This document shows positions 1-12,152 of a stretch of DNA of 64,000 nt, one piece after another (the stretch's first letter is position 1; each line of letters opens with the position of its first letter). Both the position numbers and the translations under genes were made by a program. Origin of the DNA: Gymnopus androsaceus JB14 (Eukaryota; Basidiomycota; Agaricomycetes; Agaricales; Omphalotaceae); contig ML769510.1 of assembly GCA_009733575.1 (NCBI GenBank), positions 62,001 to 126,000 on the forward strand, written 5' to 3'. The notes beneath the pieces were generated by a model that was given only the letters and a program-made list of their open reading frames with translations, did no database searches and was not told where the DNA came from.

Positions 1-2
1 GG

Positions 3-1100
3 GTCGTTGATGCTAGCGGTCGGGCTGGGATCATATCTACCAAGGTCAGAAAGCATTTATGTCAAGCCAATGCCACCTTGCTGAACTTATTCTCATAGTA
101 TCTGAAAACCCGCAAATTCAACGTATCGCTCAAGAACATTGCCTGTTGGGCGTACTGGAGCGGGTGCTCCAAATATATGCCCAACACACCAAAAGAGGGG
201 GCTCCCTTCTTTGAAGCACTGCATGATTCCTCCGGTTGGGTCTGGTTTATTCCATTGCATGACGGCACTTGTTCAGTCGGAGTCGTCATGAACCAAAGCG
301 TCTCCATCACCAAGAAGAGCCAACTCCCGAACACAGAGAACAAACTCAGAACATTTTACGAAGATGCCCTCAAACTAGCGCCCCGAATCCGGGACGAGCT
401 TATGCGGGAGGCGGAGTTGGTGACAGACATAAAACAGGCCTCAGACTTCAGTTATTCTTCTACGTCGTACGCCGGGAGAAATCACCGGATTGTGGGAGAT
501 GCAGGGGCCTTCCTCGACCCCTTTTTCTCTTCTGGCGTCCATCTCGCACTCGCTGGTGGCCTTGGGGCCTCCGCCTCCATCGCCTCCGTCATCCGCGGAG
601 AGTGCTCAGCCGAGGAAGCGAAAGATTGGTATACCACAAGAGTAGGAACATCATATACGCGCTTTTTACTCGTTGTCTTGAGCGCGTATAGGCAGATGCA
701 AGCGCAGACCATTCCTGTGCTCAGTGATATCAATGAGAAAGACTTTGACAGGGCGTTTGGGCATTTCCGCGAAAGTCAGTCAAAGAGATATCCCTTTGAA
801 GATTACAATTGCTAATATTTACCCCCAGTTATACAAGGCAAGACTGATACACAGAAGAAACCACTTTCTCAAGACGATCTCCGCAAAACGGTGGAGTTCT
901 GCATGACTGCGTTCGCACCCCGCGCAGGGACCGAGGCGAACGCGTCGTTCAAGGTAGTGGATCAAGAGGACCTCCGTATGGAGGCAAGGAAGGCATTGCG
1001 CACGTCAGATACACTCCAAATCGATGACTTTGTTGCGGATAATTTGAACGGCCTACATATTCGGCTGGAACATGGCTCTTTAGGCTTGGAGAGGGCTTGA
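3..1100 (+). CDS. flavin-dependent halogenase, 5' truncated by window edge
   Basis: C-terminal part of a free-standing basidiomycete flavin-dependent halogenase, FADH2-dependent enzymes that chlorinate aromatic substrates (family knowledge, ArmH-like proteins of Armillaria). Exons read as 3-44, 99-774 and 829-1100, with introns 45-98 and 775-828; the second has a TGCTAAT branch-like site. All phases agree and the frame ends at TGA 1098-1100. Visible marks are VVDASGRAG at the start, then NIACWAYWSG, SSGWVWFIPLHDG, and GDAGAFLDPFFSSGVHLALAGG, the FAD-contacting C-terminal segment typical of the family. The N-terminal GxGxxG and the WxWxIP-type residues upstream lie partly outside the window. 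It is the leftmost gene of the tailoring cluster. Assignment to the family is firm; the substrate is unknown. Confidence 0.9.
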
Positions 1101-2125
1101 GTGTGAAGTGTGAAGTTGTTCCATACAAGAATTATATTTATTTATTCACCGGTTTACTCGAACAGCGACGATGTATATTTATTACATTAACTGATAATAC
1201 TTGGATCGAAGAACTTGCCGTAAACTTGAAGAGACTCCTTGTTCACTGTTCACTGAGCCTTTAGAGCATATCGTCTCTATTCACGGCTGAATTCCGCCGC
1301 TCCGTTCTGTCCAGCTTCTGCCATTGCATCCGCCATTGCATCTTCACGGTTTCTACCTGTACTCTAAAACGGTGATGTCCGCTGGATCCGAGCGATGAAG
1401 GACTCAATACAATGCCCAATGCACCGATAGGATCTGATGCGCGATTTTAGATGCGCTCACATCCTACTCATACATTGTCACTCGTAATTCATCTTCGCTC
1501 AATCACATTCAGAGCACATTGAAATGTTTCATGTGCACTGGGTTTCGGGCCTTGCGCCTAATCCCAGCCCCTTATGTCCTCCAACCGAGCGACGCAAACG
1601 CAATCTCGACAGATACACACAGCATTATGAATCGACACTCTTGTTTCATTACCCCCCCTTCAGGACGCTCGGGCTAACTAGGTTGATCTACGGAGGGAGG
1701 AGATACGCTATTGCCACATCGGGTCTCATGTTTTTTTTCCCGGCAACCCCTTCTGTCGTCCGTCCCATCAAAAGTTCCTGCACACCTCAAGCGCATCCAA
1801 TGCCGCCATCTCAATGGCATCCAATGGAACGTTATAACTCACGCGGATGGTGGACTTGAACAAGTTCAATCCCTTTCAAAAGGTTTCAGCTGATTTTAGG
1901 TGCTATGGCGAAATGAACGTCTGTCCATCAACATTGTCCACTACGAGAACTGGAAGCACCAGGCGACTGAATAGCATTGTTTCCTGATGGCAATGCAGAA
2001 TTCGTTTCCACTTTATACAAGGTGCGACAGATCATCACGATAACGATTCACAGGAACTTCAAGTTAGCCCCATCATAACCACTAATAAGAACGTGCTTTG
2101 CTCGAGTGTCTGCAGTGTTCCTCCC
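1101..2125. other. intergenic stretch between halogenase and DUF6533 gene
   Basis: About 1 kb with no supportable gene. Short open frames around 1524-1893 have no recognisable motif and overlap each other. The right part should carry the promoter of the following gene. Confidence 0.5.
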
Positions 2126-3722
2126 ATGTCTCAAGAAACCCTTGCCACGGCTGCCCTCCATCTGTAAGTCATTTATTTTGCCACTTAGGCGCAAGCGAGG
2201 CCTAAATACTAAATGTTTACTTAGTAACGCAGCAAAGTATTTCCAGCTTGCTGGTTATGCGATGTTAATTTATGACCACCGTAAGTTGTATGCTATAATT
2301 GCACGACCACTGCTAATGATTCCAACAGTAATTACTTTTGGAGATGAAGTACAATGCTTATTCTCCATGTCCCAATCACGATATCTAACATCGAAGTTCC
2401 TTGTAGGTCGAGCGGGTATGGAAACGGAAGTTCACCGGCGCAACTCTACTCTTCTTCCTCAACAGATATTTAACACCTGTGCAATTTGCCCTTATTTTGG
2501 ATGCTTTTCATAATCCAGCTTGGGAAGGCGAAGTGAGTCTCGCACCGTTCATTATGAAACGCTAGACACTTATGCTTGTTTTAGACGTGCGTAAACATGA
2601 GATACTTGTGTGCTTACTGCGGGCTGATGGGGAAGGATCCTGTAGCTGTACGAAATATGTTTCTTTTGAGGGGTTCTGCACAATTGCCCTTGTTGCTGGT
2701 CAGTATCTGTTTCCCGGCAAGCATCGATTCTGATCTTATCATTGATAGTCTGCGAGATGGTCATGATCCTTCGAGTTTGGGCCCTTTATAATTGCAAGCT
2801 TCCGGTACTTGCAGTTCTCTTTACCGTCCTCGTAGCTCAGGTTGTTGTGGGCGCTTACGGGATACATAATGGTTTTCGTTAGTCACTGCCATCTTAACTG
2901 AAAGTCTGTCATCTTGATTGTCATGTTTTCTAGCCGTGCCACTGCCCCCTCAGTTAGTAGGTGCGTAGATTCAGATAAGTGACGAACTTGAGGAGCTTAT
3001 TCTCACCTCGCGATTTTAGGATGTATTTTTACGGGAACTACCCTTTTTGGTGCGCCATCTACTTCGTTCTTTTAAAAGACCGGCCCTCATCGACATCACA
3101 CATTGTCAGCGGCTCTATGGTTCGGTCCACTCGTCACAGACGTTTTCATATTCATGTTCACCCTTTGGCGGACAAGAACCTACTTTACCGCTCGAGGAAG
3201 GGGGAGTACACCGTATGTCATTATTTGAACTTTCCAGGTGCTCTCATTGAATTTATTTATCTTAGAACAATCGAACTCTTCGTCCGGGACGGAGTATTGT
3301 ACTTTTTGGTTATCTTCTCGGTTAACCTGTTGAACATCTTAATCTACGTCGTGGGTAACTCGGTCTCTAGCTTTCTACTGAACTTAATTCTCTTACAGTT
3401 CGCAGTCGAAGATCTCAAAGCCATCGGCGCATCCTTCAGCCAACTTATGACTTCCGTCATGATCTCACGTCTCGTTCTGAACCTACGTTCTGTCGGCGAA
3501 TCAAAAGATGAATTCATAACTCAGCCTGGGATGCAGTTCGTTTCAAACCAACGCTCCTATAGTCGGAAGGAGGAAGAGACCTTCATGACTAGAACCATTG
3601 GCGATCTTGGAGGGGACTTGAAGTCTGGATTTTACGATACTGATGAAAATAACTGGGAAGATTCGACCACTGTAGGTGCTGGCCAAGATATGGAGCTCGC
3701 GATATACCCGCGGGCATATTAA
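2126..3722 (+). CDS. DUF6533 multi-pass membrane protein, copy A
   Basis: Basidiomycete-specific membrane protein of unknown function with about seven hydrophobic segments. I read twelve exons: 2126-2163, 2225-2280, 2329-2348, 2407-2532, 2585-2586, 2646-2698, 2749-2877, 2934-2960, 3020-3049, 3110-3212, 3266-3350 and 3399-3722. They total 993 nt, giving 330 residues with no stop. The N-terminal DUF6533 signature is visible as AAKYFQLAGYAMLIYDH followed by TFGDEVERVWKRKFTG. Later segments include FEGFCTIALVAVCEMVMILR, the predicted loop RTRTYFTARGRGSTP, and a C-terminal cytosolic tail rich in D, E and S. The frame closes only if a 2-nt exon (2585-2586) is used. A close paralog lies inverted at 17639-19207. 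The position beside tailoring enzymes suggests, but does not prove, a role linked to the cluster. Confidence 0.85.
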
Positions 3723-5337
3723 GCATTTTTTTTATCGATGGGTTATTTATGGGTTTGCTACCTAAACTGAGCTCTGTACGGTCATTAAACTATTGTTTTA
3801 TTTATATGTTCATTTAGCATGTTCCTACATAGTATATATATCCATAAGATTCACAATACCACACCGGGTTCTTTGGGGCTTTTAGAAGACTGTTATAAGA
3901 CAGACATCGACGTTCAACATATGTATCTATGATCTATTTGATTTGTCCATACGAATTTCTAACGTTGCAAAAAAAAAACCAGGTATAAAGTGTGCCCTCA
4001 CCGACGGAGGACTAAAACGGCTAAAAGAGAAAATCAGGATACTGAGAGCAGTTGAAGAGATGCATGAAGCAAGTATTATAAGTGTCAAGTTTCTTAAGTT
4101 GCCTCATTCTGGTTCAATCGATTAGGAGTCTAAAAGGAGTCTGAGTCTCCTTCGTTGGTTTGAAGTTGAAAGGAAGGGGAGAGCAGGAAGAAAGTAGAAG
4201 GAGATGAAGTTAATTAAGCCACCGCAATCGTCGCAGTACTCTGCTTAAGGAGACTAAGCCATTGCAATGAAATTCACTCGCCCCGTATTGCTCTGCGCTT
4301 GAATGAGTAATCATAACGTGTATTTACCTCTGCTTTACTTCTTTTCACCTGCACTTACTGAAGACAAGCCATTCAAAGTGAACAGAAGATCCAGTGGGTG
4401 CGCGCGCTGCCTCACAACTTTCGCGCAATAGTACGGTATGTTGTGATCTACTAGTCCCGTCCTTCGTTCTATTTTGCGAGGCACGCGGTTCCACTAAATT
4501 CATGGCAAAGCTGCGATGTCTAGATTCAAGAGTAGCACACATAACGAAACTCATCACCAGTTCGCCCCAGTTCATCTTTTGATAGACCAAGGGAGTGAAC
4601 CTTTACTCAAAGATCTTCTCGATGTTACTGTAATGTTGGATATCAATCAATTCATTAAGACCTGATTTTGCCTGTAGAAATTGTCGTCCCAGCTTTCAAG
4701 CCTCGGAGGCCGTTCGAATCAAATGACTCCGCCCTGGCCCGGTTGATTCGAGGCGGCAGGCCCGGGAGATTTTGAGAAACAGTGTGATTGTCCGACGGCT
4801 GCACACGCGTAGCATCGTAACAGCTTGGATGTGCATCTTATAATTATACTTCAGTGATCCAGTTCCTGAGGTAGCTCACCGAGATCACCAGTCGTATTTG
4901 GACAGTGGATGATCATCATTGATGATGGCTGAACCATCCCAAACGTTCCAAAGTTTTGTTTCCTGGTGATGACAGAATCATACATGTAGAAGCCGAGGGG
5001 AAACGTTTCCCTAGGTTTGTTCACCGCCGTACTAGGCACGTTTCTGAAAGAGGTTCGTGAATCACATGCGGGCCAGATATTGTATGGTAGCCCAGTGGAA
5101 AGGCTTGCACCCAACTTGCACCTGAAAGTGAAAAACTGTTAGAATGAACAGCTACTTCCGGTTCTTGCTTAGAAATAGCCTGTTTGAATCATATTCACTG
5201 CCTAATCCCTTCTCAATACTAAACGCTCATGCATTCTTGCCCCACTTTGTATCAGGCCTCATGATCTCATGTAGAGAAAGCGCTGCATTCTGTGGACAAG
5301 TCTCAACCCTTCAAGTCCATTATTTGCTGGTAGTGGT
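3723..5337. other. intergenic stretch with a possible gene fragment
   Basis: No intact gene seen. A minus-strand open frame at 4851-5114 (87 codons) has protein-like composition, including PRETFPLGFYMYDSV and FGTFGMVQPSSMM, and could be the last exon of a degraded gene of unknown family. A small hairpin lies near 4700-4750, where GCCGTTCGAATCAA faces TTGATTCGAGGCGGC. Confidence 0.3.
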
Positions 5338-6096
5338 CATCAGCAAAACCCGTATTTTCGCTGGAGCTGCTGGAGCATCCCAGAGAATTGAATAAGTCTC
5401 CAGAGAGCTCTGGAGAACTCTGGAGATGCTGGAGAGTAGTTGCCAATTGATGGTACTTTGAGAATGATCGGACTTTTTTGGAGCTAGTCTGGCTGTCAGC
5501 CAGAGTAGCGCCAAAAAGGATGGCCTCGAGTGCCCTCAACATAATGATGGTTGCCGTCAGCAACTCCTCGTGTCATCAACAATGCTGTAAACTATTAGGA
5601 AGTGATATAAAATGCATGGGCTTTCAACTTTCGAAGAAGATGAACTTGTATTTTTTTTTCCCTTCTCCCACTGTTGCAATGTTCCATCCTTTCACCGTAA
5701 GTTTCACTTTCACATAACATTGCTTTTTAGAGGTGATTTCCAGAAATGCAGAAGGGTTTGGGCAATGGAGGCAGATATTCGAGAAGAGCACTATGGAAAC
5801 ATTGGGAGGGGAAAAACAGGAGACTCGTCCAGTACTTGCCACTTATTACTACTACATAATAATATTTGCTGCAGTGCACCTAAATTTTGTCACAGTACAT
5901 AAAAATGATGAATATAAAATTTCTATTATTAATGCATGGTTACATGACATGGAAACTTGATTGAATAGCTCTCTGGAGGTCTCCAGAGGTCTCCAGAGGT
6001 TTATATTGGTCTCTGGAATAGGTAACCTTGCTCCAGCTGCTCCAGAAGCTCCAGGCGCTCTGGAGATCTCTGGAGACCACCCAGGTTTTGCTGATG
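5338..6096. mobile_element. CATCAG-TIR non-autonomous element 1 (CTCCAGAG word)
   Basis: 759-bp element starting CATCAGCAAAACC and ending GGTTTTGCTGATG. The flanks are GT on both sides (5336-5337 and 6097-6098), a 2-bp target duplication. Both arms are packed with the word CTCCAGAG or its complement CTCTGGAG (roughly 5350-5435 and 5965-6085). The centre is unrelated AT-rich sequence with no transposase frame. TIR length, 2-bp duplication and dense subterminal repeats fit a CACTA/EnSpm-like derivative, but that class is an inference. Confidence 0.8.
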
Positions 6097-6767
6097 GTGC
6101 CAACCATGACTCTGGAAAGGAAATTCAGCAGGAGGTTAGCAGGCTACTGCTACTGAATCATGGGTATTCACTTTCTTTACCTTGCATTACTTTTTCATCC
6201 ATGCAAAATTTAAGATGAGAAGGCATCACAGTTCATTTTTGTGCACGATAATCCGGAAATCTTAAAGCTCAGAGTTGCCGCATTATGTTTTGCTGAACAA
6301 ACGGTCGAAATGGTATACTTATCTGAAGATGTTCGTATGATGGCAGAGGTGAAGTACTAGTTAGTGCACAAGAAGCCTGTTCTAGTTTTCTATTTAGTAT
6401 TGATCAAGAAAGAAATACCAAAAATACCAAATTGTGAACAATTTATTGAATGCCACTGAGAAAAAATGCTATTACCATTAACTTTCCCTAGTAACATTGC
6501 CGCCAGACAAGTCCAGATAAAGCAGGCTTCGACATACTACATTAGGAAATTCATATGATGCTTTGGCTGCATTTGATTTTCCTGACTCATGTTATATTGA
6601 TATATACACAGACAACAGATCATCTTTGCATATCTAAGTTTGCCTAGGGTAGACTAATATCTAGTTATTTTTTTTTCAGATTGCCTGTATAAACAAAAAC
6701 TGAAGGTGGACCAGTTTGACTAGGTTGAGTGGTCAAAAGAAAAAAAATTGTATCTACTATCACCAAT
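6097..6767. other. AT-rich intergenic stretch
   Basis: No gene or structured repeat recognised. It lies downstream of the O-methyltransferase stop codon and should include its 3' untranslated region. Confidence 0.5.
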
Positions 6768-8577
6768 CTATGCCAATGCAAACTCTACAAGACCCGTTTC
6801 CTTGAGATCCCATACTTTGACAAATTTCAGCCCAGCCTGCTTGCCTAAACTAATGAAATGCTCCAGATGGCGCTCCTGACTGTTGAAAAGAACCATCATA
6901 TCCAAATCAAGATTATACTGCCGAATGCCTCCAGCACCATAATTGGGAAGAAGAGGCTCTGGTGCTGGTTTGATAGCTGATTCAGATTCTCTGCTGGCAC
7001 GCTGAAGAATATATTCATCTGCAGTGCTGTGAGTGAAATGAAATATACTTTTAAAAAAAGATGATTAACGCACGGACAAGAACTCTGCTTTTAGGAGTCA
7101 TTGCATTCTTTACCCCAGTCAAGATCTTCACACATTCTTTGTCGGGCCAGTCGTGGCTGAAGAGCCATCAGAAGATGACCATGGCTATATCAAACACACA
7201 GTACTCACACTATGTTCTTCAACTATAAAAGATAAATGTTCAACCATCAAAATCATGAATGGGATAGGCCTCCACTCACGTAGTAAACATCACATCCAGG
7301 AACTGGATCCTCCAACAAGAAATCAAAGGCTTTGAACTGGACTTTTTGATTCTCAATCGCCTCGGGACAAAGCTTGGGCCAGATGTCTTTCTCAGCTTGT
7401 TGAATGGTCTGAGGAAGGTCTTGCAATACAATTCGAAGATCCGGGTAGGTCTTTGCCAATTGGATAGAGATGTGACCAATGCCACCGCCAACATCACAAA
7501 TGGATGCACCTTTTGGCAGGTCTTTCCAGGGGAAATCTAAGCCAGCACTAATTGTAGGTCGAGTTAAAAGGAAATAGAATATAGACGGACCACGAACAAC
7601 CGCGCCAGCTTCCGTTCCTTTACCCCAGCCCTGCATTCCAAGGCCAAATGTCTGACCTTTAGCAGATCCTTCAGGAGTATCCTGTTAATAATTAGGATCA
7701 TAATCATCCCGACCAGACAAACAGCGATGCCTACAAAGTATGCAAAAAGAGGTACAGGGCACTTGCTGTATGTGTTGAAAGGTGCGTGGTTCGGAGCGTA
7801 TGAATGGCCCCAGTCTTTGTCCTTGAGATTGTCGGACAAGACGGAGGCGCATTTATTCGCATCATCAGTACTGTCTGAGAGTCAGTGCACTGTTCTAATG
7901 TCACGAATAGATAAGCATACATGTGCAAGGAGAGATGCGATAAGCCGTTGGAGCTCAGAAGAAGGATACTAAGTCGATTGTTGGCAAAGACGTCGCTTTC
8001 CACTAAAAACCAGTTCAGTGAGATTATCATCGATAACATGCATTGACATACCCTCGCGGAAGCAATGTTTTGTGGCAAGCAACCTCAGAACCCGAGCGAG
8101 TTTCCCCTCTTCACAACCAGATAGCTTGGACAGTTCAGAGACGTGAACGCCTCTTGGTTTGTCAAGAAGGAGGTCGGGTATTTTGAAGTTGACAACAACA
8201 TTGATGCATGCAGGTTCGAAGAGCTAACAAAGATTTGCGTTGACATCGAGGGGCCTCCGCCATGAGAGAAGGTACACGTACGCTGAACATTTTCTAACCA
8301 ACAAAGGGTTTCAGTCGGTGAAAAGAGAATATACACCCATACTTACATTCAAAACGGTATGGCTAGGGCGCGCCACCAAAGCACATAGCTGAGCGCAGGC
8401 CCCCTCTATGATCTTTACGGCCTCTTTCATCTCCATCGATGAGAGATCATCGAGTGGGTGCGGTGTCGTATCATCGAGAGAAGGAACTTGTGGATCTTCA
8501 GACTTGGCGAATTCGGCTTCCACCACTTTTGTGGCTTCGGAAATGAGGGAAACAAGCTCAGAAAGTTGAGTAGACAT
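6768..8577 (-). CDS. SAM-dependent O-methyltransferase
   Basis: Plant-type (COMT-like) class I O-methyltransferase with an N-terminal dimerisation domain, acting on phenolic hydroxyls in fungal secondary metabolism (family knowledge). I read ten exons from ATG 8577-8575 to TAG at 6768-6770. Two exons are tiny: KMFS (12 nt) and LKNIV (14 nt). Features in order are a dimerisation helix region (LFEPACINVVVNFKIPDLLLDKP, split here by family homology), the winged-helix part CEEGKLARVLRLLATKH, the SAM-binding motif DVGGGIGHISIQLA, the catalytic His in LKNIVHDWPDKEC, VLVHEYILQR, and the C-terminus NYGAGGIRQYNLDLDMM ending VEFALA. All junction phases agree, so the gene looks functional. It is divergently transcribed from the FAD monooxygenase across 344 bp, suggesting shared control. 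Its likely substrate is an aromatic intermediate. Confidence 0.9.
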
Positions 8578-8921
8578 TGTGGGTTGATTGTGGGAGATAG
8601 AGAGAAGCAATAACACGTTGGCTGTTTTTTTGAAGGTGCTATGGGCGGCTTACCCCGTGGCGATTTGATAATCGATGAGACTTTGACTACATCAAATATA
8701 GTTCTCTTTCTCAGAAATCATCAGCAATCATCAGCATCCTCGGCTCAATCATCCCTTCGATGTCAATCAGTCAGTGCCTTCGAACTCCCGTCTGAGCGTC
8801 CTTTACCTCCGATATCAAGATCTGTCGATTTGCGGTGTCCTGTTGAAGTAAAGCGATGTCCCTGTCACATATGAAAACTCGTTCACAATCACTAGTTTCC
8901 AATAATATCTTTGCCCACTCA
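8578..8921. promoter_or_regulatory. divergent promoter region of O-methyltransferase and FAD monooxygenase
   Basis: 344 bp separate two start codons that face away from each other. I see no clear TATA box. The stretch 8720-8770 contains CATCAGCAATCATCAGCATCC, which resembles but is not a full copy of the CATCAG terminus. Shared regulation is inferred from geometry only. Confidence 0.5.
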
Positions 8922-10623
8922 ATGCTTCAATCGAAAGACTTCAAGGTGGCCATTGTTGGCGGGGGTATGTGTGGTCTCGCGTGCGCCGTTGGTTTGAGGA
9001 GAGCAGGAATCCCAGTCGATATATTTGAAAGCACAGTAGGTATCTCCTCTGAGCTTTTTGTTTCCTTTTGAATTTACGAATAGTACAGGCCAAGTTTGAG
9101 GAGATCGGTGCGGGTATTGGATTAGGTTTTTGCATTGTCTACGTATCGTATTGGTTGGCTTGTTAATTTCGGCCTTTTCTCTAGGCCCAAACGCGCTGCG
9201 CGCCCTGAAGGGACTGGGATTGCTCGACTCATTGGTTGCCCGTCAGTCTGAGCGTGGCGCACTGAGCTCTTTTCAATTCAGATCTGGGCTTGCTGACAGG
9301 GAGTTTACATATGATGTGAGTGAGTGAAAGCCTCAGCAACCTGAATGCTTTGACGGCTCATCAAACCTAAAGTATCCATGCGCACCCGAGGATGTTGGAA
9401 TGACAATTCACAGGTATTCGTCCATTGTATCTCCTTGTTTATTAATGGTTTACGGACACCCCAGGGCTATGTTCCATTCTGCGATGCTTGACTCCCTTGA
9501 CTCGTCCATCATTCACATGAACAAACGCTGTCTATCAGTAACAAAGAACAGCAGATCCACCTATACCATCAAGTTCACTGATGGAACCTCGCACGAAGCT
9601 GAGGTTATCATTGGAGCCGATGGAATCAGAAGTGCTGTACGCGAATCCATCATCGAGACTGATCAACGATATCCTGTCTACACTGGGACAACTGCATATC
9701 GAGGTCTCATCAAACGCGAGAGACTTAATGAAGCTGGATTCAAGACGCATCTTGAGCGTCCAATTTGCTTCCTAGGAACACATAAGGTCGTTCTTCTGTT
9801 GCATTCTCTTTCCCGGATCTGTCTGATCGTTGTCAAACAATAAACAGCACCTCATAGTATATCCCATTAAAGCAGGGGAATTGGTATGAAATGTATTGAA
9901 TATACTACAAAGCTGACTGACCCACAAATTTTTCACAGATTAATGTGGTTGTTTTCGCCACAGGTTCGAAAGCAACATTACCAACTGCGACGTCTCGGGA
10001 AGAAGAACACCTCTTGTCCCAGTTTAGCGACTGGAATCAAGACGTTAAAGCTATGATTCAATGTATGGAACAGCCATCGAAATGGCCGCTTCATGAGCTG
10101 GATCCCCCTTTGCGTACTTTTGTTTCAGACCGTGTTGCGCTCATTGGGGATGCTGTATGTTTCCAGCAGCGTCTTCTTCGCAATGAGCGCTGACAGCGCC
10201 ACACTACAGGCACATGCAATGCTTCCTCACCTCGGAGGCGGAGTTCGCCCAGGGCATCGAAGACGTGTACGTTCTTTGCGAACTACTTGGACATCCACAG
10301 ACCAAGCTATCCAATGTCAAGGTGCGTGAATGAAGTCATCCACTTTAGCCTACTTAGAATATTTTCTGCAGGATGTTATCCAAGCATATGACCGCGTCCG
10401 TGTTCCGCGTGCCACAGATGTATCAAATAGAAGCAAGTTCACTGGTGAGGTCTTTCAGGGACATGGTCTACCAGACCGCACTGATGAAGAGACTCTCGCT
10501 GGACTAACTAACATGTGGGCTCCATTGTGGTATCATGACCTAGAAGCTGATAAGGCCGAGGCATTCAACTGGCTGGAGGAAGCAGGAATCTTCGTACCCA
10601 AAGACGTAGCGACGGGGGCATAG
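8922..10623 (+). CDS. FAD-dependent monooxygenase (salicylate hydroxylase-like), one-base frameshift
   Basis: Group A flavoprotein monooxygenase that hydroxylates aromatic rings using NAD(P)H and O2 (family knowledge). Exons: 8922-9035, 9089-9125, 9185-9315, 9373-9413, 9465-9786, 9848-9883, 9939-10154, 10210-10321 and 10372-10623. Motifs are the Rossmann site VAIVGGGMCGLACAVGLRRAG, GAGIGLGPNALRAL, the DG motif IIGADGIRSAVR, and the GD motif VALIGDAAHAMLPHLGGG. The reading frame breaks just after that GD motif: one extra G near 10243 must be skipped to continue as FAQGIEDVYVLCELLGHP. Exon phases on both sides fit the protein only with that skip. It is either a sequencing error or a young null allele. 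I chose ATG 8922 because it sits directly before KDFKVAIVGGG; ATGs at 8856 and 8871 are alternatives. Confidence 0.85.
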
Positions 10624-10787
10624 CTCATGAGCAGTAATGTTTCGTTTTCAATAGAATGAAAGATGTTCGTATTTCTATTGATTGTGTATCTCTTTCTGTT
10701 CTCAAGTCAATGGAGCAACAAGTAATGGAATGTGATTAGTCTTTCCCTGGGAATCGTACATCGAATCAAAGCAGTAAAGTAGAACCG
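10624..10787. other. convergent intergenic gap
   Basis: 164 bp between the stop codons of two convergent genes; it should contain both polyadenylation regions. No terminator-like signal is distinctive. Confidence 0.4.
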
Positions 10788-11636
10788 CTATGACACCTCC
10801 CCATCTCCAAAGACCCATTTCTCGAACCAATCGTACGCGAACCACATACATCCATGAATCGTCGCTCTGGTTGTCTTCATCCAGATGGGTAAGTTACCGT
10901 CTTTATCTGCATATTGGGCCATCTTTCGGAAAAAAAAGAACATGAATCGCGCCCACGTCGCACGAACGACTGAAAGACCCCATTGCTGACGGGTAGAAAT
11001 GGGCGTGAAGTGAGGTGTTGACTCAAGATATCTGATATAAGACGGGGGCATTTTGTTTTCTAGAACGAAATAGAATCAGTACTTTAAACCCACAAATGAT
11101 CATACTACACACCCTTTGGCACCGTTACGAATGAGAGACATATACCTTAAAGACGCTTGTCCGGGGCGAGTGCGGCGCTCTTCTGTCATGAGGGTGTAAA
11201 CATCCACCGTTTCTTCCAATACCCGATTGTATTCGGACACAACATTGGCCTGAACTTCCAACGGTTGGTACAGAGTACCTGCGCCTTCAACTTTAAGGAT
11301 CTGTACAAAGTCCTGTGGCGTAAGAAGGAAAGCGACGCCTAGCAACGCGCCTCTACCAGTCCATTCCTTCTCCAGGTCAAATTCCGGCACCGTTTCTCGG
11401 ACAAATCGAATATTCGCAAAGCGAGGCTCGACGTATGGTATTCCATGATGATCAAACGCTAGCTCTATACCCTTCGCGAGGACGACTTTCTTTGCGAGTG
11501 GTGTGATATGTCGGGCGACGAGGAAACCAGAAGTGGAAAGATTGCTCCCGTAGGCCAAATACCAGCGAGGCTCTACTGGGGCTCGCAAATATTTCGCAGT
11601 TGCATCGACGAGTTTGATGGGTGCTTCGGACAACAT
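10788..11636 (-). CDS. gamma-glutamylcyclotransferase-like protein
   Basis: The first exon (11636 down to about 11110) opens with RWYLAYGSNLS, the substrate-loop signature of the GGCT/BtrG-like cyclotransferase fold, which releases 5-oxoproline from gamma-glutamyl compounds. The conserved acidic position is probably the E in EGAGTLYQP. The second part, 11051-10788, continues as PPSYIRYLESTPHF and ends WFEKWVFGDGEVS. The junction is not resolved: the strongest donor (GTGTGT after AAAGG) gives the wrong phase, while weaker donors GTAACG or GTGCCA would work. A hydrophobic, aromatic stretch (ARFMFFFFRKM) near the C-terminus suggests membrane association. It sits convergent to the monooxygenase. 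It may be a bystander rather than a pathway member. Confidence 0.7.
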
Positions 11637-12152
11637 GGGCTACAGGCGGTGACGATGATTGGATCATGATGGTTGGGGATGAAGACTGAAGTGATTGGCC
11701 ATGGATCATACTTGATTGATACGGAGCCTTCGGATTATTACGTAGTGCGTGCTCCGAACGACCACCGAATGAACCGGCTTAAAAACTCAAACGTAAACGC
11801 GTAAACACCCAGCTTCATCGATTCATATATGTATCTTGATTCTGACGGCGAACTAACACATGGAGATTTGTTTTTTTTTCTTTCCGAGGGACAAGCGAAC
11901 CAGGTTCAAACATCCCGATGCTGTACATTTTAGTCTTTTCAGATGTACATACTAGTCTTCATCTCTTGATTCTGATTCTCTGGCTTCTGCCAGTGTCATT
12001 TTACGCCTGTTTGCACGGGAAAAAAGGGTGAGAAATAACTGCCCCTAGATCGCGAGTTATCTAACGCGTTTTTCAGATCGCACTGGCCCCACTTTGTAAA
12101 GGGATTCTTAGTCTTCAAACTCATTTCATCTTCCTTAACACTGACCGTGATC
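11637..12152. other. intergenic promoter region
   Basis: About 500 bp between two divergent genes. Contains a T-rich run at 11868-11882. No discrete operator or TATA box is clear. Confidence 0.4.

Noticed and set aside
1524..1893. Two overlapping plus-strand frames between halogenase and DUF6533
   Set aside because: No motif, no intron logic, overlapping frames; likely chance.
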